This document shows, piece after piece, positions 36,278 through 44,977 of a DNA stretch of 64,000 nt. Each line of letters opens with the position of its first letter. The first letter of the stretch is position 1. The DNA comes from Phormidium tenue FACHB-1050 (GTDB lineage Bacteria; Cyanobacteriota; Cyanobacteriia; Pseudanabaenales; Pseudanabaenaceae). Where the stretch lies: assembly GCF_014696925.1 (NCBI RefSeq), contig NZ_JACJQY010000021.1, positions 20,883 to 84,882 of the forward strand. Reading direction: 5' to 3'. The notes beneath the pieces were generated by a model. The model did no database searches. It was not told the DNA's origin and worked only from the letters and a program-made list of their open reading frames with translations. A program made the position numbers and the translations under genes.

Positions 36278-38314
36278 TTACTTTGCAGGACGTTGAATGA
36301 TACCTTCAAACACACGACGTTTTGCCTTGGTGTCAATACCTAGCAAACGCACATACTCATCACCATGCTCAGCAAGACAAGCTTCTAAAGCCCGAATTAC
36401 TTCAGACTCATTTGAAGCGGCGATCGGTGAACAGCTATGCCAAGAACTAGTACGGAAATGGCGCTCATCAGCATGTTCAGTGCCAATTCGATATCCCTGA
36501 GACAATAGTTGACGAATGCGTGACAGCATATCTGCACTGAGATTACCAACACTACCGCCGCCATAGGAACTATTGCTAGAGTTGCTTACCTTAACCGCAG
36601 TCCGAGTTGCAACTACAGGCTGTCCCCCTGGGCGATGTACTAGCAGTTCGACAACGCGGCGTTTTGCTTTAGTGTCAACTCCGACAAGGCGCACATATTC
36701 ATCGCTATATTCAGCAATGTAATTTTCTAAAGCAGCGATCGCTGCCGCAGGACTGCTAGCTGTAATAGCGGGCAGAGTTTGCCAAGAAGTTGTACGGAAA
36801 TGACGCTCATCGGCATGTTCAACACTAATGCGATGACCCTGCGCCAAAAGTTGACCTACGGTAGTTGATACATCATTCGCCACACCATTACCATTGGTCG
36901 CACGAGGTGCGCTATAGCTTGCCGAAGCCCCATTACCATTGGACTGACCAATGCTCACAGCTTGACTATCAGCACGTTGAATAATTGTTTCTACGACACG
37001 ACGTTTCGCTTTAGGATCGACTCCTACCAAACGCACATATTCACCTTCATGCTCAGCGAGAATGCTATTTAATGCAGCGATCACTGTAGATTCATTCGAG
37101 GCATCGATCGCAGGACCAGTCATCCATGCTGCGGAACGAAAACGACGAGCATCAGCATACTCAGTACTAATGCGATAGCCTTGAGCAAGAAGTTGACGAA
37201 CTTGGCTAGAAATATCATTATTGCTCGCATGAGCTGCGCCATTGGAGGTCGCTTTAGGTGCAGTGTAAGTATTGTTGCTGGGAGCAGAATTGCTAATTAC
37301 CACAGGCTTATCGCTGGGGCGTTGAATAATAGTTTCTGAAACACGGCGCTTTGCTTTAGGATCAACCGCAACTAAGCGCACATATTCGCCTTCATTTTCA
37401 ACTAAAGCTGATTGGACAGCATTAATTACTGTTGTGGCTTCAGATGTATGTGGAATAGCATGAGATTGCCAAGAGCCACTGCGGAAACGGCGTACATCTG
37501 CGTACTCGACCGCAACATGGTAGCCCTGACCTAAAAGTTGTCGTATTTGCTGCGCTAAATCCCCATTCATAGGTTCATTCCTCTGTGCTGGTGTATTTGT
37601 AAGGGTTTGATTAGTTTGATTAGAATGTTGCTTATTAAGCTGTGTATTAAAACTGGCAGCTGCATCACTGATTGGCTGTGACGAGTTCTCTTGTTGTTGG
37701 CGAATCGGTGTAATGCAGGCAATATCAGCAGCACAGCGATAACCTTGTCTTAAGGACTCGTTGATACCGACAACATGACTCGCAAAGTTTTGGTCTGATT
37801 CCCGCACATTCGGTAGCAGATCGGCTTGTTGCTGCGTTGTAATCACTGCACCAGAAGGAACATATTTACCCGCAGGAATTTCTACATCTTGGACAAGGGC
37901 ATGTAGGGAAATAATGCAACCGTCACCGACTCGCGCATTAAATACCGTCGAGCGGAACCCAATAAAACAATTATTCCCAACATAGGCTGGTCCATGGATC
38001 AAAGCCATGTGCGTGATGGAGGTACTATCACCAATCCAAACGGAATATTCTTTTCCGTCATCGCCAACCACGCGACCTTTTTCCAGACCATGAATCACAA
38101 CACCATCTTGGACGTTAGTACTGTTTCCAATATGAAAAGGATGCCCCTCATCCGCACGAATCGAGGTTCCAGGGGCAATCAAAACATTAGCGCCGATATA
38201 AACGTCGCCAATTAAATTGGAAAAAGAATGAACGTAGGCGGATGGATCGATTTTGGGTTCTGCCAAGTTCCTAGACCAAGGTGTAGGGGGGGCAGCAAAG
38301 CTACGAACTACCAT
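36278..38314 (-). CDS. ccmM: Carboxysome scaffold protein CcmM
   Basis: It condenses RuBisCO in the beta-carboxysome. The 678-residue protein has a gamma-carbonic-anhydrase-like domain (about 1-200, with His ligands in VVIHGLEKG and THMALIHG and the regulatory Cys pair in YRCAADIAC) followed by four RuBisCO small-subunit-like repeats. Each repeat has a (L)[23 protein letters not shown] start and a KAKRRV(V/S)E end. An internal ATG at 37570, nine bases after AGAGG, could start the short M35-type form, about 430 residues with all four repeats. It lies in the ccm cluster between ccmL and ccmN. Confidence 0.97.
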   Translation of the reverse strand: MVVRSFAAPPTPWSRNLAEPKIDPSAYVHSFSNLIGDVYIGANVLIAPGTSIRADEGHPFHIGNSTNVQDGVVIHGLEKGRVVGDDGKEYSVWIGDSTSITHMALIHGPAYVGNNCFIGFRSTVFNARVGDGCIISLHALVQDVEIPAGKYVPSGAVITTQQQADLLPNVRESDQNFASHVVGINESLRQGYRCAADIACITPIRQQQENSSQPISDAAASFNTQLNKQHSNQTNQTLTNTPAQRNEPMNGDLAQQIRQLLGQGYHVAVEYADVRRFRSGSWQSHAIPHTSEATTVINAVQSALVENEGEYVRLVAVDPKAKRRVSETIIQRPSDKPVVISNSAPSNNTYTAPKATSNGAAHASNNDISSQVRQLLAQGYRISTEYADARRFRSAAWMTGPAIDASNESTVIAALNSILAEHEGEYVRLVGVDPKAKRRVVETIIQRADSQAVSIGQSNGNGASASYSAPRATNGNGVANDVSTTVGQLLAQGHRISVEHADERHFRTTSWQTLPAITASSPAAAIAALENYIAEYSDEYVRLVGVDTKAKRRVVELLVHRPGGQPVVATRTAVKVSNSSNSSYGGGSVGNLSADMLSRIRQLLSQGYRIGTEHADERHFRTSSWHSCSPIAASNESEVIRALEACLAEHGDEYVRLLGIDTKAKRRVFEGIIQRPAK

Positions 38315-38482
38315 AGTGAATCTGCACTTCTAAGCTTTACCTATATTCTGATTGTCAAAATCGAGAGTATAAGAACTTAAAAGCGCTCCTCCAAATAACA
38401 ACTTAAGCTACAACGTCGGAGAACTGTATATTTACTAGCGCTGATCAATAATTGAACGAGAGATACTTACGAATAAATACCT

Positions 38483-38791
38483 CTATAGCATTCTCTCACT
38501 GTATTTTTTGCTGTAGAGAGTGCGATCGCTCAGACTCACTGTGTCAATGATCGCAATAACTGCGGCATCAATCGGACGATTTTCGCTATTTGTCACTTGT
38601 CTAGCACCACTACCACGAGTAAATAGCACCCATTCGTCTACACCAGCACCGACTGTATCAGCAGCCACTTCATACTCTGGAAGCAACTGCCCTTGCAAAT
38701 CAATAACTTGCAAAAGCAGAAACTTAGTTCCAGACAAATTGGACTCTTTGTAGGTACTGACGACCGTACCGCAAACTTTAGCGATTTGCAT
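38483..38791 (-). CDS. ccmL: Carboxysome vertex protein CcmL
   Basis: A 102-residue pentameric shell-vertex protein of the EutN/CcmL family. It starts MQIAKVCGTVVSTYKESNL and shows LLLQVIDLQG and the GAGVDEWVLFTRGSGAR motif. It closes the 12 corners of the beta-carboxysome. It lies 114 bases after ccmK and 168 bases before ccmM on the same strand, the usual order. Confidence 0.96.
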   Translation of the reverse strand: MQIAKVCGTVVSTYKESNLSGTKFLLLQVIDLQGQLLPEYEVAADTVGAGVDEWVLFTRGSGARQVTNSENRPIDAAVIAIIDTVSLSDRTLYSKKYSERML

Positions 38792-38905
38792 ATTGTTATG
38801 AGTACGTTTACAGAATGAATAAAATACGGATAGATGCTAGCCAAAGTCTGAGTAATAACAAAAACAACCTTTAGATAAAGGTTGATCGCGCTAGCTAAGC
38901 CCTTA

Positions 38906-39247
38906 CTATGGACGATTGATAGGACGGATAGAGTTCACATTGTCACGGAACTGATCGACTTCTTCGGTGTAACGAATAGGTAGAACGTATTCAAGGTTTT
39001 CGTGAGGACGAGCAATGATGTGTGTGGAAAGTACTTGTCCGCCGTTTACACGCTTTACGGACTCAGTACCTGCTGCTACTGAAGCTTGTACTTCGGATAC
39101 ATCGCCACGGACGATAACGGTCACACGACCACTACCGATCTTTTCGTAGCCAACTAAGGTTACGCGAGCGGCCTTGACCATAGCATCTGCTGCTTCTACA
39201 ACGGCAGGGAAACCAAGGGTTTCAATCATTCCAACTGCGATCGCCAT
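38906..39247 (-). CDS. ccmK: Carboxysome shell protein CcmK (CcmK1-type)
   Basis: A 113-residue BMC-domain protein, a hexameric shell facet subunit: [41 protein letters not shown] and a C-terminal [16 protein letters not shown]. The tail is about ten residues longer than in the neighbouring paralogue, as for CcmK1 versus CcmK2. The two ccmK genes are about 105 bases apart and share high identity, implying a local duplication. Confidence 0.95.
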   Translation of the reverse strand: MAIAVGMIETLGFPAVVEAADAMVKAARVTLVGYEKIGSGRVTVIVRGDVSEVQASVAAGTESVKRVNGGQVLSTHIIARPHENLEYVLPIRYTEEVDQFRDNVNSIRPINRP

Positions 39248-39352
39248 AATTAATGTTCTCCTAATAAAAAACAGATGATGAAATTAATGAAAATTTAGTC
39301 TTTTGATACTTTTTTGAGAGAGTCTTTTTGAGACAATCTTTAATAAGTAGAT

Positions 39353-39661
39353 TTAAAAAGCAAACTGCTCTACTTCTCGCGTATAGCGAATTGGTAGAAC
39401 GTACTCTAGGTTTTCGTGTGGTCGAGCAATGGTATGAGTCGAAACAACTTCGCCCCCATTAACCCGATTTGCACCTTCAACACCAGCAGCCATAGCAGCT
39501 TTCACCTCAGAGATATCGCCTCTGATGATGACAGTTACTCGTCCACTACCGATTTTCTCGTAACCCACAAGGGTGACGCGAGCAGCCTTGACCATAGCAT
39601 CAGCAGCTTCTACAACTGCGGGGAAGCCTCTGGTCTCGATCATTCCAATACCGATCGCCAT
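39353..39661 (-). CDS. ccmK2: Carboxysome shell protein CcmK (CcmK2-type)
   Basis: A 102-residue hexameric BMC shell protein, [21 protein letters not shown] with [16 protein letters not shown]. It is the first ccmK after ccmO and the shorter paralogue. It is separated from ccmO by nearly 700 bases including a terminator, so ccmKKLMN probably has its own promoter here. Confidence 0.95.
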   Translation of the reverse strand: MAIGIGMIETRGFPAVVEAADAMVKAARVTLVGYEKIGSGRVTVIIRGDISEVKAAMAAGVEGANRVNGGEVVSTHTIARPHENLEYVLPIRYTREVEQFAF

Positions 39662-39987
39662 AATTTAAGTCAGTGTCCTTACGACTCTCTAAAAAACTGA
39701 AGTTCTTGAGGTTGTATCTATCAAAAGATGTAGATGCACAAGCGCAACTACTGATCTTAGCTACGATCGGTTCGCTTTAAACATCAAATTTCAAATTTTT
39801 AATACAAAATAAAAATGAGATGACGCTTGGCGCGTTTTGAAAGCTACATTTTTGCAGGTAGCTTTTCGCAGCTAATTTACAGAAATATTTTTGACTTACT
39901 GTTGCAATTAATTTACTTAACCTAGTTATTAAAAAATAGTAAATAAGTATTTATTACTACAGACTTAGTCATACTAAATCTGAATAA

Positions 39988-40206
39988 TCAGGGAGAGTGA
40001 ATAATATTAATATATTCAACTCTATCTTTATATCTACGATAACGAGTGGCGGTACATTTGACAATATAAGCCGTCATGATAAATCTAAATAGTGCATATA
40101 ATCTTGGCTTATTTGCATCAAGATATATTTCTTTCCCAGTTTTAAAATAGGCTCTCAACCCAAGAATTATTACAGCGCTGTTTGGGTTAAGTATAGCTGT
40201 AGCCAT
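39988..40206 (-). CDS. Doubtful 72-residue ORF
   Basis: The frame starts MATAILNPNSAVIILGLRAY and ends in a basic stretch YRRYKDRVEYINII. It begins right at a hairpin repeat and has no recognisable family or Shine-Dalgarno. It is listed only because the gap is otherwise empty. It may be a remnant or non-coding. Confidence 0.22.
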   Translation of the reverse strand: MATAILNPNSAVIILGLRAYFKTGKEIYLDANKPRLYALFRFIMTAYIVKCTATRYRRYKDRVEYINIIHSP

Positions 40207-40255
40207 TCAAAACCCAAACAGTGCGAAGCGTCGCCTCACACTGTTTGGGTTTTGA
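40207..40255. repeat. Palindromic hairpin repeat (GCGAAGC core)
   Basis: Arms TCAAAACCCAAACAGTG and CACTGTTTGGGTTTTGA with GCGAAGCGTCGCCT in the loop region. It resembles the repeats at 34409 and 41200 in core but not in stem. Confidence 0.8.
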
Positions 40256-40295
40256 TTTGTCCTGATACAGGCTAAGCTACAAAATTTCAAAAGCC

Positions 40296-40334
40296 AAAAA
40301 GTATGGCACATGCTACTCGTGTGCCACACTTTTT
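40296..40334 (-). terminator. Probable terminator after ccmO
   Basis: On the minus strand, AAAAAGTGTGGCACA, a 9-base loop, then TGTGCCATACTTTTT, 14 bases after the ccmO stop codon. It suggests that ccmO is transcribed separately from ccmKKLMN. Confidence 0.75.
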
Positions 40335-40348
40335 ATTTTGCAGATCAT

Positions 40349-41095
40349 CTAGCGATCGCTGATCGAAATAGTTTCTACTTCGGCAATCTCTAAATTAGGT
40401 AATTGTACTAACTCTCGCTCTTGTTCTTGTAAGGCGACCATGGGAATGCTTACAGGTATTGGTGTTTCGATCCAATATTCTGAAGTTGGCAAGGTTTCTT
40501 CGAGATCGTCAAGAGGACGAGGAATAATCATCAGGGTATGAAACTCACCAATGCGTTCGGCTTCATACATTCCTGCTTCAATCGCGATCGCCACATCGGC
40601 GACATTGCCACGAATAATGGCTGTGCATAACCCCGCTCCAATAGTTTCATAGCCCGCTAGATTTACATCTGCTGATTTCAGCATCATATCGGCAGCCCCC
40701 ACCATCGCGGGAAAACCTCTGGTTTCCAGCAACCCGATCGCTTGATTACTCAAACGGCTATATTGACCATCCGTTAACTGACTAAGGCGACTACTAATAG
40801 GCAAAATCGCTTCTAAATTGGGATAGGGACGGGGAATTACAATTGTGGAAACTAGTTGACCAAATTCTCTAGCAGTTTCGGCTCCTGCTTCGACAGCCAT
40901 GCGAACATCGGTAATTGAACCACGGATGATCGCCGTACAAAAACCATTGCCCACTTTTTCATATCCGACCAGTCTCACAGTTGCTGATTTGAGCATCATG
41001 TCAGCAGTTCCGACGATCGCAGGGAAACTAATAGTTGAGACCATTCCCAAAGCACTTCCTGAGAGATCGATTCTTTGAGATGAACTACTAGACAT
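40349..41095 (-). CDS. ccmO: Carboxysome tandem-BMC shell protein CcmO
   Basis: A 248-residue shell protein with two fused BMC domains (about 12-105 and 115-215): ALGMVSTISFPAIVGTAD with YEKVGNGFCTAIIRGS, and AIGLLETRGFPAMVGAAD with YETIGAGLCTAIIRGN. It is expected to form trimers in the shell and is required for carboxysome closure in relatives. Here it sits upstream of ccmK in the order ccmO-K-K-L-M-N, whereas Synechococcus PCC 7942 has it last. The C-terminal 30 residues are unstructured. Confidence 0.95.
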   Translation of the reverse strand: MSSSSSQRIDLSGSALGMVSTISFPAIVGTADMMLKSATVRLVGYEKVGNGFCTAIIRGSITDVRMAVEAGAETAREFGQLVSTIVIPRPYPNLEAILPISSRLSQLTDGQYSRLSNQAIGLLETRGFPAMVGAADMMLKSADVNLAGYETIGAGLCTAIIRGNVADVAIAIEAGMYEAERIGEFHTLMIIPRPLDDLEETLPTSEYWIETPIPVSIPMVALQEQERELVQLPNLEIAEVETISISDR

Positions 41096-41199
41096 TAGCT
41101 AACACAATAATTAAAAGAATTTATGTGGAGGGGAAAACGCTCAACATTACCCAGTATCTTAACTGAATATAGCTATAGCCATCAATGTTAGAACGCAAC

Positions 41200-41284
41200 T
41201 ATAGCTACAGCCACCTGTATCAGCTAGTGTGAGGCGGCGCGAAGCGCCGCCTCACACTAGCTGATACAGGTGGCTGTAGCTATA
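41200..41284. repeat. Perfect palindrome with 41-base arms
   Basis: Arms of 41 bases, without mismatch, around GAA, starting TATAGCTACAGCCACCTG. The innermost part repeats the TAGTGTGAGGCGGCGC arm seen at 5346. Such long perfect arms are difficult to maintain by chance and suggest recent gain or homogenisation. Confidence 0.93.
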
Positions 41285-41327
41285 AAAACCAATAGAGAGT
41301 GGCGGCAACACTTCTTTTTGAGAAATG

Positions 41328-41382
41328 CACAGTATATTTTTTGAAAGTGTTGCTTCGTAACACTTTCAAAAAATATACTGTG
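41328..41382. repeat. Palindrome with 24-base arms
   Basis: Arms beginning CACAGTATATTTTTTGAAAG, perfectly paired over 24 bases, loop GCTTCGT. It lies 44 bases from the preceding palindrome; between them is AGAGAGTGGCGGCAACACTT, resembling the start of the hairpin at 52891. Confidence 0.88.
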
Positions 41383-41847
41383 ACAATATCTGGTATGTTT
41401 GTAGCACTCGTTATGGGAAGAAAGTCTAAATTTTTAATATAGCAATCCTAAATGAATCTCGAAGATCTAAGGCTCAGAACAAGGAGCTTAAGCCCCTTGT
41501 CTTTCTTCCAAATGATTTAAGATTGCTATGGTTTTGAAATTTAAGATAAATTTTCAGCAAAAGATCTAGATCTTCTAATACAATTTTTAAGCTACAAATA
41601 GTCTAAAGTTTAATTGTGATAAAATCATGAGTAAACCATGCTTAAACAAATAGTTGATGGCGATTTTTAAGAATTTTGAGGAAACAAACCTTCTATATGC
41701 GACCTCTCTAAATTCTCACAATTTGCTAAACCTAGGCAATAAGTTTTTTCATTTATTTTTAAGATATGGAGTAATTAGTATCTCAAAAACCATACTATAG
41801 AGCGATAAATTTTAATACTGCGTTCCAAATGGTCTAAAGATAGGAAA

Positions 41848-42855
41848 ATGCAACTGCCTGAAGCCTTGCCTAAAAAAGATTCCGTGCTAGTTATAGACGA
41901 TACGCCACCCAACTTACATTTGCTAATAAGTATGTTGACACGTAAGGGTTATGAGGTAAGTGGTGTAAGTGATGGCTTAACAGCACTAGCAACCGTACAG
42001 ACTGAGATGCCTGACTTGGTATTGTTGGATATTAATATGCCAAATATGAATGGGTTTCAGGTCTGTGAGCAATTAAAGTCACTTGATTGTACTCGTGACA
42101 TTCCTGTCATTTTTATTAGTGCGCGAGACGAGGTCTTAGACAAAGTACAAGCTTTTGCCGTGGGGGGTGTTGACTACATCACTAAGCCATTTCAAATAGC
42201 GGAAGTATTAGCAAGAGTCGAGAATCAACTCACTTTGAGAAGATTACAAAAACAGTTACAAGAACAAAATGAACGACTTAAACAAGAAATTAGTAGTCGG
42301 ATTATTGCGGAAACTTTACTGCAAGAGGCTAATGAAAAATTAGGGCGCTTAGTTAATTTAGATGGTTTAACTCAACTTGCCAATCGCCGATGCTTTGATG
42401 AGTATTTAGATCAAGAGTGGCAGAGACTCGCAAGAGAGCATTTACCACTGTCTTTGATTATGTGTGACATTGATTTTTTTAAAAACTATAACGATACCTA
42501 TGGGCATGTAGTTGGTGATGATTGTCTACGCAAGGTTTCACTTTTGATTAAGCAATCAGTACGTCGTCCTGCGGATTTGGCTGCACGTTATGGTGGTGAG
42601 GAGTTTGTGCTGGTATTGCCAAACACTGACATCGAAGGTTCGATGGCTATTGCTGAGATTATTCGTCAAGGACTACTAGAGCTTGCTATACCCCATGAGG
42701 ATTCAGCAGTTAGTCAGCTTGTGACTTTAAGTATGGGGGTAACTTCTTTGGTTCCTATGATCGATTCACACCCTTCGGTGTTGCTTACGGCGGCTGACTA
42801 TGCGCTGTATCGAGCGAAAGAGTTAGGTAGAAACCAAACATATCAAATTGGCTAA
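41848..42855 (+). CDS. PleD-like response regulator with GGDEF diguanylate cyclase
   Basis: A 335-residue two-domain regulator. The receiver (about 10-130) has acidic D17/D18, phosphoacceptor D61 in LVLLDINMP and the lysine in ITKPF. A coiled coil links it to a GGDEF domain with G249-GEEF253 and an inhibitory I-site R240-P-A-D243 exactly five residues upstream. It should therefore make cyclic di-GMP on phosphorylation and be subject to product inhibition. No cognate kinase is adjacent. Confidence 0.92.
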   Translation: MQLPEALPKKDSVLVIDDTPPNLHLLISMLTRKGYEVSGVSDGLTALATVQTEMPDLVLLDINMPNMNGFQVCEQLKSLDCTRDIPVIFISARDEVLDKVQAFAVGGVDYITKPFQIAEVLARVENQLTLRRLQKQLQEQNERLKQEISSRIIAETLLQEANEKLGRLVNLDGLTQLANRRCFDEYLDQEWQRLAREHLPLSLIMCDIDFFKNYNDTYGHVVGDDCLRKVSLLIKQSVRRPADLAARYGGEEFVLVLPNTDIEGSMAIAEIIRQGLLELAIPHEDSAVSQLVTLSMGVTSLVPMIDSHPSVLLTAADYALYRAKELGRNQTYQIG

Positions 42856-42859
42856 AGAC

Positions 42860-42898
42860 AAATAAAAGTGGCGGTGCTAAGCATCACCACTTTTATTT
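42860..42898 (+). terminator. Terminator-like hairpin after the diguanylate cyclase gene
   Basis: Arms AAATAAAAGTGGCGGTGC and GCATCACCACTTTTATTT (two imperfect pairs) around TAA, ending in T-rich sequence, five bases after the stop codon. Confidence 0.8.
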
Positions 42899-42918
42899 TG
42901 GGTAATGAGTTGCAATCC

Positions 42919-42963
42919 TAAATAGTTTGTGTGCGCCCCGAAGGGGCGCACACAAACTATTTA
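42919..42963. repeat. Perfect palindrome with 21-base arms
   Basis: Arms TAAATAGTTTGTGTGCGCCCC and its complement around GAA, between the diguanylate cyclase and tetR genes. It may double as the tetR terminator region. Confidence 0.85.
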
Positions 42964-42973
42964 GAATCTAAAA

Positions 42974-43594
42974 TCAATTGATAATTATTTTAATTAAGCT
43001 TTCTAATAAGCGATCGCGTTCTATCGGTACAATATCGCCACTTTGCAGGACATCACGGATCATCACAAAGTGAATTAAGGTTCCAATAAAGGCACGGGCT
43101 GTCACTTCAGGGTCGGCTATTTGGAGTTGTGGATAATTGGACAGATATTGAGTGAGAAAGTCGAGGCTTACTTTCTCAATGTTGATCACAAAGGCTCTTG
43201 CTAGTTCTGGGAAACGACCAGATTCACCAATAATAATTCTTAAAAAGGTCAGGATTTGCGGATCTTCGGCAACATTTTCCAGCATGGTGTTGGCATAGCG
43301 CTTCAAAAATACGCTTGGAGCTTCTTCAAAGGATTGCTGGCTTTGAAGCTCAAATATATTTTTGCGGCATGACATCTGCTGGATAAGCGCTGTAAATAAA
43401 GCTTCTTTATCGGGAAAATGTCGGTAAACGGTCGCCTTGGAGACTCCTGCTGCCTCCACAATGCGATCGATGCGAGCGCCTGCATAGCCATGTTCTAGAA
43501 ATTCTTGCATTGCTCCTTCAAGGATTAATGCAGTTTTCTTAGAAGATAACTCTCGTTCTACAGGTTTGGCTTTAGTCATTATTGGGGCATTCAT
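42974..43594 (-). CDS. TetR-family repressor, probable regulator of the DevBC exporter genes
   Basis: A 206-residue repressor. The N-terminal HTH (about 15-65) reads ILEGAMQEFLEHGYAGARID, then VEAAGVSKATVYRHFPDKE; the C-terminal domain resembles TetR_C of AcrR-like proteins. It is divergent from the exporter operon. The intervening region holds two AAACTGTTTAGTTT dyads over the exporter promoter, which it probably represses until a ligand binds. The ligand is unknown, but TetR-plus-efflux layouts commonly sense the exported compound. Confidence 0.9.
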   Translation of the reverse strand: MNAPIMTKAKPVERELSSKKTALILEGAMQEFLEHGYAGARIDRIVEAAGVSKATVYRHFPDKEALFTALIQQMSCRKNIFELQSQQSFEEAPSVFLKRYANTMLENVAEDPQILTFLRIIIGESGRFPELARAFVINIEKVSLDFLTQYLSNYPQLQIADPEVTARAFIGTLIHFVMIRDVLQSGDIVPIERDRLLESLIKIIIN

Positions 43595-43604
43595 ATACTT
43601 TTTG

Positions 43605-43643
43605 AGTAAATCTGAATCTCGCTTTGCGCGATTCAGATTTACT
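43605..43643. repeat. Hairpin repeat with CGCTTTGCG core
   Basis: Arms AGTAAATCTGAATC and GATTCAGATTTACT around TCGCTTTGCGC, ten bases upstream of the tetR start on the minus strand. Confidence 0.8.
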
Positions 43644-43659
43644 TGGATAAATTATTTCG

Positions 43660-43699
43660 CAAGAGGCGAGAAAAAGCGATCGCTTTTTCTCGCCTCTTG
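43660..43699. repeat. Perfect 40-base palindrome centred on HIP1
   Basis: A loop-less palindrome with arms CAAGAGGCGAGAAAAAGCGA and complement; the centre is GCGATCGC, the cyanobacterial HIP1 octamer. It lies in the divergent tetR/devB region. Confidence 0.9.
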
Positions 43700-43718
43700 A
43701 TATTTCTATCATACCCCC

Positions 43719-43777
43719 TTGACAAACTAGACGAAACTGTTTAGTTTAGTTTAAAAGAAAACGAAACTGTTTAGTTT
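43719..43777 (+). promoter_or_regulatory. DevB promoter with two TetR-type operators
   Basis: TTGACA at 43719-43724 is followed 17 bases later by TAGTTT (43742-43747), a sigma-70-like pair. The string ACGAAACTGTTTAGTTT occurs at 43731-43747 and 43761-43777; its AAACT/AGTTT arms form a dyad. One copy overlaps the -10 region and the second lies just downstream, an ideal position for repression by the divergent TetR protein. Confidence 0.78.
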
Positions 43778-43792
43778 TATTAGGGTGTCGCC

Positions 43793-44977
43793 ATGCTGCA
43801 AAGTTCTTCTGATGGTGGGTCGGGTATTAAGTCTCAACGCTGGTTTGGGGTTGCGGCTGCGGTTGGTGTGGTGGTGTTTGGCGGGGTGGGGTATGGAGTC
43901 TGGCGATCGCAGGCTAGTCAATCGGCAGCGAGCCAAACGGTAATTGCTCCCGTTAAAAGTAATACGGTGACAGCATTAGGTCGTTTAGAACCGCAGGGAG
44001 AAGTAATTAAGCTCTCGGCAAACTCGACTAATAGCAATCGATTAGAGAAATTACTGGTGCAAGAAGGCGATCGCGTACAGGTCGGACAGATAATTGCGAT
44101 TCTCGATAGTCGCGATCGCTTGCTGGCTGCCTATGAACAGGCTCAAGAAGATGTGCGGGTAGCCCAGTCAAGGTTAGCGATTACCCAAGCAGGAGCAAAG
44201 CAGGGGGAAATCAATGCTCAACGTGCAGAAATTGTGCGCTTGCAAGCTCAGCGTCAGGGAGATGTGGAAGCACAAGCGGCAACCGTCGATCGCCTGAATT
44301 CGGAATTGCAAAATGCGGAATTAGAATTTAATCGCTATCAACAGTTGGCAAGGGAGGGGGCGATTTCTAACTCGACTCTTGATAGTAAGCGATTAACCCT
44401 GAATACGGCTCAGCGCAACGTACAGGAAGCCAAAGCGGTATTAAATCGGATTCAGAATACTAGCCCTGCTCAAATTTATCAGGCGGAGGCAAATTTATCG
44501 CGGGTGGCGGAAGTGCGTGCGGTGGATGTGGAGGCAAATCAGGCGGAGGTCGATCGGGCGATCGCAGCCATGAAACAGGCGAAAGCAAATCTTGATCAAG
44601 CCTATGTCAAAGCACCGATCGCTGGTGAGGTGTTAGAAATTCATACTCGCGCTGGTGAAGTTGTTTCTAGTGATGGCATTGTTTCCATTGGCAAGACGCA
44701 GCAAATGTATGCGATCGCGCAGGTTTATCAAAGTGATATCCAAAAGGTCAAGCCCAATCAAAGGGTCAAGATTTTTAGCGATTCGATCGCTGGCGAATTG
44801 CTAGGTAAGGTCGAGCGCATTGATTCGCAGGTAAAGCGGCAAACCATTGTCAATAGCGATCCGAGTACGAATATTGATGGTCGAGTTGTGGAAGTCCATG
44901 TCGTACTGGATCGGGATTCGAGCAAAAGGGCGGCGAAGTTTACGAATTTGCAAGTGACAATGGAGATTGAGCAATGA
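43793..44977 (+). CDS. DevB/HlyD-type membrane fusion protein
   Basis: A 394-residue periplasmic adaptor of an ABC exporter. One N-terminal membrane helix (about 18-36) is followed by a barrel-sandwich half (LGRLEPQGEVIKLSA), a long coiled-coil hairpin (about 110-255) and the second half (VKAPIAGEVLEIHTRAGEVV). This is the DevB subfamily, which works with DevC and DevA to export glycolipids or other hydrophobic compounds via a TolC-like channel. It overlaps devC by four bases. It is not proof of heterocyst formation, as DevBCA systems are widespread. Confidence 0.92.
   Translation: MLQSSSDGGSGIKSQRWFGVAAAVGVVVFGGVGYGVWRSQASQSAASQTVIAPVKSNTVTALGRLEPQGEVIKLSANSTNSNRLEKLLVQEGDRVQVGQIIAILDSRDRLLAAYEQAQEDVRVAQSRLAITQAGAKQGEINAQRAEIVRLQAQRQGDVEAQAATVDRLNSELQNAELEFNRYQQLAREGAISNSTLDSKRLTLNTAQRNVQEAKAVLNRIQNTSPAQIYQAEANLSRVAEVRAVDVEANQAEVDRAIAAMKQAKANLDQAYVKAPIAGEVLEIHTRAGEVVSSDGIVSIGKTQQMYAIAQVYQSDIQKVKPNQRVKIFSDSIAGELLGKVERIDSQVKRQTIVNSDPSTNIDGRVVEVHVVLDRDSSKRAAKFTNLQVTMEIEQ

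Larger units (their letters stand above)
39662..40348. other. Gap between ccmO and ccmK
   Basis: A 687-base AT-rich region. It contains a doubtful ORF (39988-40206), a hairpin repeat (40207-40255) and a terminator after ccmO (40296-40334). The part at 39662-39987 probably holds the ccmKKLMN promoter. I can assign no boxes with confidence. Confidence 0.5.
41096..41847. other. Gap between ccmO and the diguanylate cyclase gene
   Basis: A 752-base region with two strong palindromes (41200-41284 and 41328-41382), no ORF of note, and a long AT-rich leader before the diguanylate cyclase. The ccmO promoter must lie at its left edge. Confidence 0.55.
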
